64,000 nucleotides of DNA from positions 1,364,001 to 1,428,000 of the forward strand of contig CBDCDB010000008.1 in assembly GCA_965215315.1 (NCBI GenBank), in the 5' to 3' direction. This DNA is from Truepera sp965215315. Its GTDB lineage: Bacteria > Deinococcota > Deinococci > Deinococcales > Trueperaceae. Positions 16,464-25,013 of this stretch are shown here, in pieces. Made by a program: the position numbers and the translations under genes. Each line of letters begins with the position of its first letter. Position 1 is the stretch's first letter. A model generated the notes under the pieces. It saw only the letters and a list, made by a program, of their open reading frames with translations, searched no databases and was not told where the DNA came from.

Positions 16464-16913
16464 ATGAACCGCTTTACGGCGTTAGTGCTGCTCTCTCTGA
16501 TGCTCTTGTTAGGATCGTGTGCGCCCGCCGTAAAAGATGCCCAAACTGCACCGGCGACCTACGCCGCGCCGTATGAAGAGGTTTTTACGGCGGTTTTGCA
16601 AATGGTTGCCACCGACTCCGGTATCGCACCCTACAATCCGGGCGGCGTCAATGGTTATAAACGCGGCGCGTCAACACCGTGGCTTGTCACCGTAAGCGAC
16701 CGCGACGCGGGGCTCATCGTCGCCGAGGCGCGGTCACGGGCGGCAGGGTTTATCGGTTCAGACGCGCCGCCCGACGTTCACCGGGTCAATGTACAGTTGG
16801 AGGCCGAAAGTAGCGACCCGCCGCGTACCCGTTTGACAGCGAGAGGCACGCCCTTCACCAAGACCTTTTTGGAACGGCTCGAGCAGACCCTCCAAACGCG
16901 TTTCGCACTCTAG
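16464..16913 (+). CDS. Lipoprotein, unknown function
   Basis: 149 residues with a lipoprotein signal peptide: basic MNRF, a leucine-rich core and the lipobox LLGSC, so the mature protein would begin at the Cys near residue 19. The rest is a mixed alpha/beta domain with no recognised catalytic motif (YEEVFTAVLQMVATDSG, VTVSDRDAGLIVAEAR, FLERLEQTLQTRF). The repeating 'DRDAGLIVAEA' pattern is common in small envelope lipoproteins. I preferred the ATG at 16464 because the signal peptide starts there; it lies 13 bases after the previous stop. Confidence 0.75.
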   Translation: MNRFTALVLLSLMLLLGSCAPAVKDAQTAPATYAAPYEEVFTAVLQMVATDSGIAPYNPGGVNGYKRGASTPWLVTVSDRDAGLIVAEARSRAAGFIGSDAPPDVHRVNVQLEAESSDPPRTRLTARGTPFTKTFLERLEQTLQTRFAL

Positions 16914-16986
16914 AAACCCCACGCCCCGAATCCCCGAAAGCAAGCTAGGCCGCAGCCAAAACCGGCAAAATCCGCAAAAATAAAGT

Positions 16987-17274
16987 ATGAACGATTTTAA
17001 GCACACCCCCGAAGACGTTTACGGCATGATTAAGGAGATTGAAGATACCCACGCCGACGTGATTACGATGAGCGCCGCCGATATTGCCCAGCATAAAGAC
17101 GTCGTCTATTGGCACGCCCGCCGCACCCGGTTTATCGAGATGGTGGATATTTTGAACTGGGCTTTGGGTGAAACGACCGACAAGTCGAAGTATCCGTGTA
17201 TGGACGGTTGGGCTGAAGAGTTGGCCAAAGCCGGAATCTCACCCTGGGCCGAAAACGAGGCGTCTTTGTCTTGA
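16987..17274 (+). CDS. Conserved-looking 95-aa protein, unknown
   Basis: 95 residues, soluble and mostly helical (TPEDVYGMIKEIEDTHADVITMS, FIEMVDILNWALGETT), with a single Cys and three Trp. No family recognised. ATG at 16987 begins the only sensible frame; the upstream 70 bases are A-rich with no strong ribosome site. Confidence 0.65.
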   Translation: MNDFKHTPEDVYGMIKEIEDTHADVITMSAADIAQHKDVVYWHARRTRFIEMVDILNWALGETTDKSKYPCMDGWAEELAKAGISPWAENEASLS

Positions 17275-17376
17275 AAGGTGCAAAAACTACAGCAAAAGCA
17301 GACTGGGAACGTACCTCTCAGCCTATGTGCCCTTATTGTTTTACGTCACACGTACAGCTATCTTAGAAAGGTAACG

Positions 17377-17613
17377 ATGTCACAACATGAAGATTATACC
17401 GCTGATCAGATGGACGCGCTTTGGGTCGCGTATCAAACCCAGGGGGGGGCGCTCTGCCCTTACTGTGAAGGTGTGCTGGAGCTTAAGCTCGAGAGCGACC
17501 CCGCTGAAAACGGTGACCACGACCCGCTGATTTCGGTGGACTGCAAAAGTTGCGGGCGGCACGGTACGAACGACCCGGCTGAACGTAACGTCTCGGAGCA
17601 AGACCCGGTTTAG
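17377..17613 (+). CDS. Small zinc-ribbon-like protein
   Basis: 78 residues with two CxxC pairs (CPYC near residue 29 and CKSC near 60) that look like a zinc ribbon, and an otherwise acidic sequence. The frame is open further upstream, but the ATG at 17377, preceded by AGAAAGG and a TATCTT -10-like box, is the better start. Function unknown. Confidence 0.7.
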   Translation: MSQHEDYTADQMDALWVAYQTQGGALCPYCEGVLELKLESDPAENGDHDPLISVDCKSCGRHGTNDPAERNVSEQDPV

Positions 17614-17656
17614 GGGTTGGTGATGCTTTTGGCTGTACTCCGATGCCGATGAAGCA

Positions 17657-18573
17657 ATGACTGAAGAGCAAATACGCTTTTACAACGAGGGAAAAGATGT
17701 CCTCATTGGTACACTCTATAAACCCGAGAGTATTCGTGGATACCAGTTGTCATCGTTGCACACGCCTCTCAAAGTGGCACAAGGGGCTGGGGTGTTTATC
17801 AGCATCTAGCTAAGTCTCTGACACAGCTTGGCGTTGCCGTTTTGGTATTTGACCGCCGAGGGCAGGGACAATCAGCAGGTGATTTTCATAGCGCTTCTTT
17901 TGAAGACCTCACTTCTGATTTGCTCTTTGCAAAGGACAGCTTGAAAGCGAGACGGGACATTGGGAAAATTGGTCTGTGGGGTATGAGTCAGGGCGGTTGG
18001 CTCGCACCTTTCGCCGCGTCTCTTTCAAGAGATATTGCATTTTTGATCGTTGTCTCTGGTACGACTTTAACCCCTGCTGAGCAGATGATATACAGTGCGG
18101 CTTTCGCGCTCGAGAAAAGCGGCTTTACAATTACCGACATTAACGAGATGCACGCTCTAAGAAAGCTTCGTGACGACTATTATCGCAACAAAGTGAGCCG
18201 TGCTCTTGTTCAAAAGAAACTCCAGACAGCCAAATTACAAGCTTGGTTTCCATTTGCTTATGTCAGCGCTGACCTACCTATAGGTATTGAGAAGACGACA
18301 TGGCACAAAACGCTCGATTTTGATTCCACAGTTTTTATGGACAGCCCCGAGGTACCTACGCTACTTATGTACGGCGAAGTAGACCCCTGGATTCCAATAG
18401 GTGAGAGTATTTCACAGTGGCAGAAAATGACCAACCTCACAGTTGAGCAAATAGAAGACGCCAACCATTTTATGCTGACAATTTCAGGCAGCGGAATTGA
18501 CGGTGATGCAGGCGTTGTGTCGAGTCAGTATCAGCAGATTATGACAGCTTGGCTGAGAGAACACGTGCTTTAA
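17657..18573 (+). pseudogene. Alpha/beta hydrolase, one frameshift near the N terminus
   Basis: From the ATG at 17657 the frame gives FYNEGKDVLIGTLYKPESIRG. At about 17740 the continuation PVVIVAHASQSGTRGWGVYQHLAKSL moves to another frame and then runs intact to 18573. The catalytic serine sits in GMSQGG, the aspartate in GEVDPWIP and the histidine in ANHFML, so the fold and triad are complete apart from the frame break. Restored length is about 305 residues. Likely an esterase/dienelactone-hydrolase-like enzyme of unknown substrate. Base composition is more AT-rich than its neighbours. Confidence 0.75.
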
Positions 18574-18622
18574 GATTGATTATGCTCACATGTTTCACAA
18601 AGAGTAGACGCTTCTAAAAATA

Positions 18623-18653
18623 AAAGCCGTTCAACTTTAATAAGGTCGGCTTT
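18623..18653 (+). terminator. Terminator after the hydrolase
   Basis: AAAGCCG (18623-18629) pairs with CGGCTTT (18647-18653). The inner loop can pair further (ACTT with AAGG). The trailing T run is short. Confidence 0.5.
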
Positions 18654-18723
18654 AGAAACTCAGTTTCGAGCACTTCCAAACCGCTTTGTAAAAAAGTCAC
18701 ATCTTACGCACCTTACAGTTTAG

Positions 18724-18729
18724 TATTAT
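18724..18729 (+). promoter_or_regulatory. -10 box TATTAT, leaderless GTG start
   Basis: TATTAT ends five bases before the GTG at 18735. This spacing matches the other GTG-initiated leaderless candidate (priA). Confidence 0.55.
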
Positions 18730-18734
18730 GATGT

Positions 18735-19460
18735 GTGCGTGCTGTATTATACTGCCTCTTATTTATGGTTGTCTCGGGCGTCTCAGCCCAGCGCTGGACG
18801 ATTCAGGTGTTCGCTTACGCAGAGGGGTCTCGCGCCGAAACGGTTGCCGGACAGTTGCGTGGGTTTGGCTACGACGCCTATACGGATACCGCGCCGGGAG
18901 GCTCGCTCGTGCAGGTGAGAATCGGCTGCTTCGGGGCGCAAGCCGACGCTGAGGGCTTGGTGCAAGATGTGCGGCAACGGGTCGCTTCAGACGCGCTCGT
19001 CGCACCCCTCTCAGATACTGCTACGCCTACGGTTTGCGCCGAACGCGAATTGGGGTTTATTCCGCCTGAAAACTGGGGTCTCGAGGCGCGTACAGAGGGC
19101 CGCGTGACCTTCTGGCTGGACGTCGGTGAAGGTGCCCGGCGGACCATTGCTTTTGACGGGGAACGGTGGACGCTAGGGCAGACGGGGGGCGACACTTCGG
19201 CTGCGGGACGGGGTGGGCTCGAGCTGCTAGACACACCTCTAAATACACAGTCGGATACGTTGGGACTCTCCGAAGCTCCGCCCCCCGGCCTCACCGCAAG
19301 ATTCCGGACGACGCAGAGCCGCGGCTTGCCGCTTGTACGTGCCGACTTGGGCGGCGGGTCGATTCTCGTCACTGCCGGGGAGTTGTTATGGCATTCGGCG
19401 CAGGCCGCTGTAGTGCAGCAAGGCGCAGATGTCTTTGCGCTCAGGCTCTACAGGCCGTAA
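18735..19460 (+). CDS. Secreted SPOR-domain-like protein
   Basis: 241 residues. A signal peptide (to about residue 18, VSGVSAQ) is followed by a SPOR-type repeat domain: WTIQVFAYAEGSRAETVAGQLRGFGYDAYT ... VQVRIGCFGAQADAEGLVQDVR. SPOR domains bind denuded glycan strands at division sites. The remaining half is beta-rich and unrecognised (WTLGQTGG..., LWHSAQAAVVQQGADVF). The start is GTG at 18735. The gene ends ten bases before rapZ and may be cotranscribed with it. Confidence 0.75.
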   Translation: MRAVLYCLLFMVVSGVSAQRWTIQVFAYAEGSRAETVAGQLRGFGYDAYTDTAPGGSLVQVRIGCFGAQADAEGLVQDVRQRVASDALVAPLSDTATPTVCAERELGFIPPENWGLEARTEGRVTFWLDVGEGARRTIAFDGERWTLGQTGGDTSAAGRGGLELLDTPLNTQSDTLGLSEAPPPGLTARFRTTQSRGLPLVRADLGGGSILVTAGELLWHSAQAAVVQQGADVFALRLYRP

Positions 19461-19469
19461 GGTAAACGT

Positions 19470-20327
19470 ATGAGATTCGTCGTTTTATCGGGGCTTTCAG
19501 GGGCAGGTAGAACCACTGCGTTAGCAGCCCTCGAGGACCTCGGCTACTTCACCGCCGATAACGTTCCGCCCGCCTTATGGAACGAACTCGTTGCTCAGGC
19601 TGACCCGGTACAGACAAGGGTCGCCGTCGGGGTCGGCGTGCGGACAGCCGCTTTTTTACCCAAACTCGGTGAGGCGCTAGGGTCGCTGCGGTCACGCGGG
19701 ATTCATCCGGAAGTCGTCTTTTTAGACGCGTCCGACGAGGTTCTCGTCAAGCGGTACAACTTCACCCGCCGCACGCACCCACTCGGTTACGCGCCCCTAC
19801 AACAAGATATTGCGCGTGAGCGCGTGGTGTTAGGCGATCTCCGGGCCGTTGCCGATACCGTCCTCGACACCTCGGGACTCTCCGCGCAGGAGCTATCTGA
19901 AGAGTTGCAGCTGCGTTTCGGCGACGACCGCAAGTTTCGCCTGAGGCTCGCGTCGTTCGGCTTTAAACGGGGCGTGCCCATCGACGCCGACAACGTGTTC
20001 GACCTGCGTTCGCTGCCAAACCCCTACTACGACCCGGCGCTACGTCATAAAGACGGCACCGACCCGAAAGTCGCCGCCTACGTGTTTACCGCCGAGGGAT
20101 TGGCGTTTTACACCGAACTACGCGAGTTTGTGAGGCTGCTAGCAACGCGGGCGCTGGTAACGGGGCGCTCGAGCTACACCGTCGCCGTCGGCTGCACCGG
20201 CGGTCAGCACCGCTCGGTCGCCTTCGCCGAACGCCTCAAAGTTGACCTCGCCGACGTATTTGCGACCTCGGCTGAACACCGCGACCTGGCCCAAGCACTC
20301 GCCGAGCACGGGGCCGTGCGTGGCTAA
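19470..20327 (+). CDS. rapZ: RapZ-family nucleotide-binding protein
   Basis: 285 residues. RapZ-type P-loop proteins in other bacteria act as an RNase adapter in amino-sugar control and bind UDP-sugar precursors through the C-terminal domain. The N-terminal loop is SGLSGAGRTTAL: the usual Walker A lysine is an arginine (codon aga), a variant I recall from actinobacterial homologues. ALEDLGYFTADNVP and the C-terminal CTGGQHRSVAFAERL are canonical. The rapZ-yvcK order is widely conserved; whiA, often third, is absent. The ATG at 19470 has a TAAGGT six bases upstream that also contains the previous stop codon. Confidence 0.9.
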   Translation: MRFVVLSGLSGAGRTTALAALEDLGYFTADNVPPALWNELVAQADPVQTRVAVGVGVRTAAFLPKLGEALGSLRSRGIHPEVVFLDASDEVLVKRYNFTRRTHPLGYAPLQQDIARERVVLGDLRAVADTVLDTSGLSAQELSEELQLRFGDDRKFRLRLASFGFKRGVPIDADNVFDLRSLPNPYYDPALRHKDGTDPKVAAYVFTAEGLAFYTELREFVRLLATRALVTGRSSYTVAVGCTGGQHRSVAFAERLKVDLADVFATSAEHRDLAQALAEHGAVRG

Positions 20328-21690
20328 AGCGGAAACCGGCGCGAAGGGGCGTGGGCCGCGCCTGCCCGAATTCAGATGGACGGGGTTCAGCAACCTCCAC
20401 TACTGGCTGATGCCGGGGATGGGCGTCAAGCGGCACGTCGCCGTCATCAGTGCGGGCGTCGGGGTGCTGCTCGTCGGGGTGCTGCTCGGCGCATTTTGGA
20501 TTTGGGGCAACGGCTACTTGCTAAGTCCACTAGGGAGTTCGGTGGCGCGTAGCCTCTGGTGGCGGCGTTGGGGCGGCGTTTTGGCGCTCTTCTTGCTGGG
20601 TGGCGGGAGCGCCCTGGCGATAGGGGCGGTAGGCCGCCTGAACCGTTCGCTGTTGTCCAACTGGATGCCCAAACCCAAGGACGCCGCCGTCTTGCTGCAC
20701 CGCCGCGTCTCGCTCGCCAAGGGACCGCGCGTCGTGGCGTTCGGGGGCGGAACCGGGTTATCGAACCTGCTACGGGGACTGCGGCACTACACCTCGAACA
20801 TTACGGCGGTCGTCTCGGTCAGCGACGACGGCGGCTCTTCCGGGCGACTCCGGGAAGCTTACGGGATTCCGGCACCGGGCGACCTGACGGACTGTCTAGC
20901 AGCCTTGTCGGACAACGAACTGCACGTGTCGCAGCTGCTCGAGTACCGCTACGCCCGCGGCGCGGAGCTTAAAGGCCACACCTTCGGCAATCTGCTGATT
21001 ACGACCCTGACCGAAGTCGAGGGCGATTTTGCGCGGGCGGTGCGGGTGCTGAACTCGCTGCTGAATATCTGCGGCGCGGTCTACCCGATTACCACTGAAC
21101 CGACAACGCTGCGCGTGCTTAAACGCTCCGGCGAGACCGTACTCGGTGAAAGCCACGTGCGGAGTTCACCGGGAGCCGCGTTGTGGGTGTCGCTCGAGCC
21201 CCCCAATCCCGCCCTCGTCCCCGACGTCGGACTGGCCCTCGCCGCCGCCGACGTGATTGTATTAGGGCCGGGCAGCCTCTTTACCAGTACCCTCCCGCCG
21301 CTCTTGGTACCGGGCAGCCGTGACGCTATTTTAGCGTCGCGGGCGTCGCTCGTTTACGTTTGCAATGTGATGACCGAAGCCGGGGAAACCGACGGTTTTA
21401 CGGCGTGGGAACACGTCGAGGCGCTCTACGCGCATCTCGGACGGTATCCTGACTGGGTGGTCATCAATACGGGTGAGGTCAACGCCGAACGGCTGTCACG
21501 CTACCGCGCCGAAGGTGCCGAGGTCGTGACCTTTAACGCCGCCCCTTTCGAGGCGGCGGGCATCGAGGTCGCGACCCTCAACCTCTTGAGCGGCGGCGTT
21601 CAGGCCGGGCACGATTCGCAGCGGCTCGCCCGCTGGCTCTACGCCTTCTCCAAACAGGTCAAGCAGGTCAGGGCCGAAGTTTATGATTGA
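20320..21690 (+). CDS. yvcK: YvcK/CofD-like protein with N-terminal membrane segments
   Basis: 456 residues from a GTG at 20320, overlapping rapZ by eight bases. YvcK-type proteins bind UDP-GlcNAc and are needed for normal cell wall growth on gluconeogenic carbon. The core motifs are VVAFGGGTGLSNLLRGL, SVSDDGGSSGRLR, PGDLTDCL, GHTFGNL and LGPGSLFTSTLP. Before this core lie two membrane helices (about residues 37-60 and 82-101), so this version is membrane-anchored, unlike the soluble Bacillus protein. The next gene begins eight bases before its stop. Confidence 0.9.
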   Translation: MAKAETGAKGRGPRLPEFRWTGFSNLHYWLMPGMGVKRHVAVISAGVGVLLVGVLLGAFWIWGNGYLLSPLGSSVARSLWWRRWGGVLALFLLGGGSALAIGAVGRLNRSLLSNWMPKPKDAAVLLHRRVSLAKGPRVVAFGGGTGLSNLLRGLRHYTSNITAVVSVSDDGGSSGRLREAYGIPAPGDLTDCLAALSDNELHVSQLLEYRYARGAELKGHTFGNLLITTLTEVEGDFARAVRVLNSLLNICGAVYPITTEPTTLRVLKRSGETVLGESHVRSSPGAALWVSLEPPNPALVPDVGLALAAADVIVLGPGSLFTSTLPPLLVPGSRDAILASRASLVYVCNVMTEAGETDGFTAWEHVEALYAHLGRYPDWVVINTGEVNAERLSRYRAEGAEVVTFNAAPFEAAGIEVATLNLLSGGVQAGHDSQRLARWLYAFSKQVKQVRAEVYD

Positions 21691-22591
21691 ACTCTTTGTC
21701 GCCGCCCTCTTGAGCGTCTCCGACCCCGCCGGAGACGCCGGAACCGACCTCACCGCGCCGACGGCGACCGTGTTACGGCAAACAGACACGTTTGATATTC
21801 GCAGCGTGAGCGTTGCCGACGCCCCGACCCTAAATTTTGGCGTTCAGCTCGAGCGTTTTACCCGGTTTCCGGGGGTGCTGCTCGAGCTCTATTTAGGTGC
21901 TATGAACCGTGACAAAACCGCCGCCGCTTCCGGCACCGAACTCTTACGGGGGTCGGGGTTTGGGCTTCCCGGCGGCGCAGGCTGGCGTTACGCGTTTCGT
22001 ATCGTCGGGGACGACGTACAGGTGTTCGAGGTGCAGGGTGAGGGCGGAAGCCCCATTGACATCACCGAAACGAGCGGCGCACGGCTCAGTGTGTCCGGCA
22101 ATACGCTGCGCGTCGAGACGAATCTACCGGTTCCAAAACCCCTAAGCGTTTACGCGATGTCGGGGTCGTTCGACCCGTTTAGCAGGACGGGCTGGCGCGC
22201 GGTACGTGACACACCGTCGCCGTGGGGCTTTTCAGGTGAGGCGGCCGCCCCTGTTTTAGACGTTTTAGCCGATACCCCGGAGGCACAAAAGAGGGCGCTC
22301 GAGCAGGGCGTCTTACCCGAAGTCCGCGCAAGTGCCAACGAACCCGGTTGGCTGGCGCTTGCCGGGGCAGGCGTTGCCATTGCGCTTGCCGGACTCGCCG
22401 TCAGTTTAAGCTTGGGGCGTCAGACACCTATGCTACCCGCCCCGTATCTAGCACCTTTTACAGGCAAGGACATACGGCGGCGCGCACGGTTGCTCCGTAA
22501 CCTGAGCCGGGTACAGGGCAAACTTGCCCTAGCTGAAGAACCCGAGGTTGACCTCGAGCCCCCACCCTACTCCGAACCCGTTCTTAATTAG
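21683..22591 (+). CDS. Exported glucodextranase-C-like domain protein with C-terminal anchor
   Basis: 302 residues. A short hydrophobic N terminus leads to SDPAGDAGTDLTAPT..., which resembles the beta-sandwich binding module at the C terminus of glucodextranases (assignment from the SDPxGDxxG...D motif, moderate confidence). A membrane helix lies at about residues 225-248 (LALAGAGVAIALAGLAVSLSL), followed by a basic then acidic cytoplasmic tail. It overlaps yvcK by eight bases, so a role linked to the cell envelope is plausible. Confidence 0.6.
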   Translation: MIELFVAALLSVSDPAGDAGTDLTAPTATVLRQTDTFDIRSVSVADAPTLNFGVQLERFTRFPGVLLELYLGAMNRDKTAAASGTELLRGSGFGLPGGAGWRYAFRIVGDDVQVFEVQGEGGSPIDITETSGARLSVSGNTLRVETNLPVPKPLSVYAMSGSFDPFSRTGWRAVRDTPSPWGFSGEAAAPVLDVLADTPEAQKRALEQGVLPEVRASANEPGWLALAGAGVAIALAGLAVSLSLGRQTPMLPAPYLAPFTGKDIRRRARLLRNLSRVQGKLALAEEPEVDLEPPPYSEPVLN

Positions 22592-22753
22592 CTTTCGGTT
22601 TCATCTTCCAGAGAGTGTTACTGCGCTGAGCGCAGTTAGGAAGCACAGGGTAGGTATCGGGAAAACGCCAAAATACGGATGGTTGTCTCATGTCTACTTT
22701 GATAGCGCTGCCTTAACATCTACCAGAGCAAAACCTAGGCTAGAGCCTGAAAG

Positions 22754-22781
22754 AAGAGCCCAGAAAATCCGCGCTCTTTTT
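22754..22781 (+). terminator. Terminator after the rapZ-yvcK operon
   Basis: AAGAGC (22754-22759) pairs with GCTCTT (22773-22778), followed by T. A separate perfect hairpin ACTGCGC/GCGCAGT lies upstream at 22620-22636 without a T run. Confidence 0.5.
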
Positions 22782-22800
22782 CGACTTTTACGGCAACCGG

Positions 22801-24102
22801 CTAGTCGCCATAGGTGCCTGTCCCTAACGCTGTGGTCGGGGCGTCACCTAAGTAGATAGCCGCGCCCAAACTACCCAGCCGTTCAGCGAGGCGTTCGTAA
22901 CCGCGCCGGATGTACTGCACGCCCGTGATGGTCGAGTGCCCACGTGCGGCGAGCGCCGCAATCACAAGCGCACCGCCAGCCCGGATGTCGGCAGCGTGCA
23001 TCGGTGCGCCGCGCAGCGCACCCCCGCGAATGACGAGGGTGTGTTCGCGCAGCTCGAGCCTCGCCCCCGCCCGTGCCAGCTCGCCGACGTGCGTAAAACG
23101 GTCGGGATAGACTCGGTCGGTCACGACGCTCGTTCCCGGAATCGTCGCCAGATACGCGCCGAAAGGAGCTTGCAGGTCGGTCGGTAAGCCCGGATACTCC
23201 AGAGCCACTACATCAACCGGCGAGAGTGGACCGGTCGCGTCCAAGTGGAGCATATTGGGGCCAAGCTCGAGGATGTTGACGCCACTCTCCTCGAGCTTGG
23301 CAATCACCGTCCGCAAATGTTCGGCCCGCACACCTTTCAAGCTGATTTGCCCGCGCGTCGCGGCAGCAGCCAGGAGCAGCGTTCCAGCTTCGATACGGTC
23401 AGGTAGCGGCCGGTAGGTCGTCCCGGAGAGCGCCGCAACTCCGTCGATGACAATCGTATGACTGCCCGCACCCGAGATATGTGCCCCCATGCCGTTTAGC
23501 ATCTCGGCTAGGTCGGCAATTTCAGGCTCCAAAGCAGCGTTCTCGATAATGACCCGCTGCGTTCCAAGCGCGGAAGCCAGAATGATATTTTGCGTCCCAC
23601 CGACCGTCGGCGCGTCGAAAACGACCCGTCCGGCAAGTGGGTCGCGGCGCTCGGCGTGAAAGTCGCCGCCGACCTCAGAAAAAGCTACCCCGAGCTGCCG
23701 AAACGCCTTGATGTGGCGGTCAACCGGGCGTGGCCCGAAGGCGCAACCCCCCGGCATCGAGATGTGCGCTTCGCCACACCGCCCGATAAGTGCACCCATC
23801 GCCACAAAACTCGCGCGGAGTTGACTCACAAGCGCATAGGGCGCGTCAGTGATGACAAGTTCAGACGCGTCGAGATGAAGGTCTTGACCGACCCAGGCAG
23901 TGCGCGCCCCAAAATGCTCTAACAGCCTGCACATCGCCAAAACGTCGCTGAGGCGCGGCACCGCTTTGAGCACGACCGGCTCGCGGGTCAGAAGCGCACC
24001 TAAAATCAGGTAGAGCGCGGAATTTTTTGCACTGTGAGCCGAGACTTCGCCGCGTAACGGGCGGCCCCCGGTCACATGAAAAGCTTCAAGATGCGTTTCC
24101 AT
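22801..24102 (-). CDS. murA: UDP-N-acetylglucosamine 1-carboxyvinyltransferase MurA
   Basis: 433 residues. MurA transfers enolpyruvyl from PEP to UDP-GlcNAc, the first committed step of peptidoglycan synthesis, in the cytoplasm. The catalytic loop PGGCAFGPRPVDRH keeps the fosfomycin-sensitive cysteine (about residue 119). The AKNSAL near residue 25 provides the catalytic Lys and Asn, though the preceding residues (SAHS) differ from the usual ISG. GGTQNIILA and GLPTDLQAPFGAYLA are typical. GAGGAG lies just before the ATG at 24102. It is separate from the wall cluster at 48 kb. Confidence 0.92.
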   Translation of the reverse strand: METHLEAFHVTGGRPLRGEVSAHSAKNSALYLILGALLTREPVVLKAVPRLSDVLAMCRLLEHFGARTAWVGQDLHLDASELVITDAPYALVSQLRASFVAMGALIGRCGEAHISMPGGCAFGPRPVDRHIKAFRQLGVAFSEVGGDFHAERRDPLAGRVVFDAPTVGGTQNIILASALGTQRVIIENAALEPEIADLAEMLNGMGAHISGAGSHTIVIDGVAALSGTTYRPLPDRIEAGTLLLAAAATRGQISLKGVRAEHLRTVIAKLEESGVNILELGPNMLHLDATGPLSPVDVVALEYPGLPTDLQAPFGAYLATIPGTSVVTDRVYPDRFTHVGELARAGARLELREHTLVIRGGALRGAPMHAADIRAGGALVIAALAARGHSTITGVQYIRRGYERLAERLGSLGAAIYLGDAPTTALGTGTYGD

Positions 24103-24226
24103 CGTCTCCTCTTCGAGCGCCGTCGGCGCGTCTTCAGGGTAACATCTAAAGGCAGCGTTTCACCCAGAAGAATACAACATCATATACACAACTTACACAT
24201 AGCAACTGTAAATGGTTAATTTGTCA

Positions 24227-24256
24227 TTGTCAAGGTGTGTAAGGCAATGCTAAACT
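24227..24256 (+). promoter_or_regulatory. Promoter, TTGTCA -18 bp- TAAACT
   Basis: A -35-like TTGTCA (24227-24232) and -10-like TAAACT (24251-24256) are 18 bases apart, with GGAGG then ATG at 24273. TTGTCA occurs twice in tandem here (24221-24232). Confidence 0.55.
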
Positions 24257-24272
24257 TTTCACGGAGGCCAGA

Positions 24273-24497
24273 ATGCCCAAACGTGAAAAGAGCAAGCGGC
24301 TACAGGTGGTTATCACCGAAAAGCAGGACTCGCTGCTCACCAAAACAGCCTATCAGCTCTCGAACCCGGAACGTTTAGTGTCCAAGTCCGAGGTCGTGCG
24401 TTTAGGGATTGAGATGCTCAATAAGGCCGTTGAACAGGGCGAACTCGACCCGAGGTTGCTGACGGCGTTGGCAGAAAATGAAACGCCGGACGAGTAA
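24273..24497 (+). CDS. Small ribbon-helix-helix-like DNA-binding protein
   Basis: 74 residues. A basic start (MPKREKSKRLQVVITEKQ) supplies a beta strand, and SKSEVVRLGIEMLNKAV fits the second helix of ribbon-helix-helix regulators; this is a pattern match only. GGAGG stands eight bases before the ATG. It overlaps the next gene by 20 bases. Confidence 0.6.
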   Translation: MPKREKSKRLQVVITEKQDSLLTKTAYQLSNPERLVSKSEVVRLGIEMLNKAVEQGELDPRLLTALAENETPDE

Positions 24498-24834
24498 ACG
24501 TGTTGTGAAGTGCGCTCGAGTCCCGATTATCTTATTTTTATGTGTTGGTTTAGCCCAAGCACAACGCTGTAGTCTCACCACGTCTCAGGCTCAGAAGGTA
24601 TTTGAATTAGATAACGTGTTCGACCAGACCGTAACCCTAGAGCCGTTTGATGATGAGACACGTTTGCCTTGGTGGGTACTCGGTCCCGAAGGTAAAGTAC
24701 TAGCAGTTATCGAGACGATAGAACCCAGCAACGAAGGGTCGCCGAACACCGTTCTAGACGCCCAACTTATAGACGGAAGCGACCTCAAAGTTGCTGTTCC
24801 TTTAGCAGCAAGTAATCTGAAATGCAAAAATTAG
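24478..24834 (+). CDS. Small secreted protein, unknown
   Basis: 118 residues with a basic N terminus and a signal peptide core PIILFLCVGLAQAQ, cleavage expected near residue 29. The mature part is small, has two cysteines that could pair (RCSLTT near its start and LKCKN at its end), and is mostly beta. Family unknown. It starts within the end of the preceding gene and is probably coupled to it. Confidence 0.6.
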   Translation: MKRRTSKRVVKCARVPIILFLCVGLAQAQRCSLTTSQAQKVFELDNVFDQTVTLEPFDDETRLPWWVLGPEGKVLAVIETIEPSNEGSPNTVLDAQLIDGSDLKVAVPLAASNLKCKN

Positions 24835-25001
24835 ATCTGTCTTAGAGTGATCTAACAGGTCGTTCAAACTTTTTACAGCTTGGGCTAGGGATGCTCGAGC
24901 CTCGACCATTTCAGTGTGATATAGCATACTTCTAAGAGGTCACTCGAGCGTTTTGCTACGCGCACTAACCTTACAAACTCACAGACAAAACCGTAAACCG
25001 T

Positions 25002-25007
25002 TATTCT
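25002..25007 (+). promoter_or_regulatory. -10 box TATTCT, leaderless start of the kinase gene
   Basis: TATTCT ends exactly six bases before the ATG at 25014, with no ribosome site in between. Confidence 0.6.
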
Positions 25008-25013
25008 GTCCCC

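Noticed and set aside
22620..22636. Hairpin ACTGCGC/GCGCAGT as terminator of the yvcK operon
   Set aside because: It has no T run; the hairpin at 22754-22781 is a better candidate.
23590..23922. Plus-strand frame of 110 codons opposite murA
   Set aside because: It is the complement of conserved murA sequence and its composition follows murA codon positions.
24219..24235. Possible radiation/desiccation response motif upstream of the RHH-like gene
   Set aside because: TGTCATTGTCA matches 10 of 11 core positions of the Deinococcus motif, but the outer bases do not match and the sequence is a direct TTGTCA repeat, not a palindrome. No DNA repair gene follows directly.
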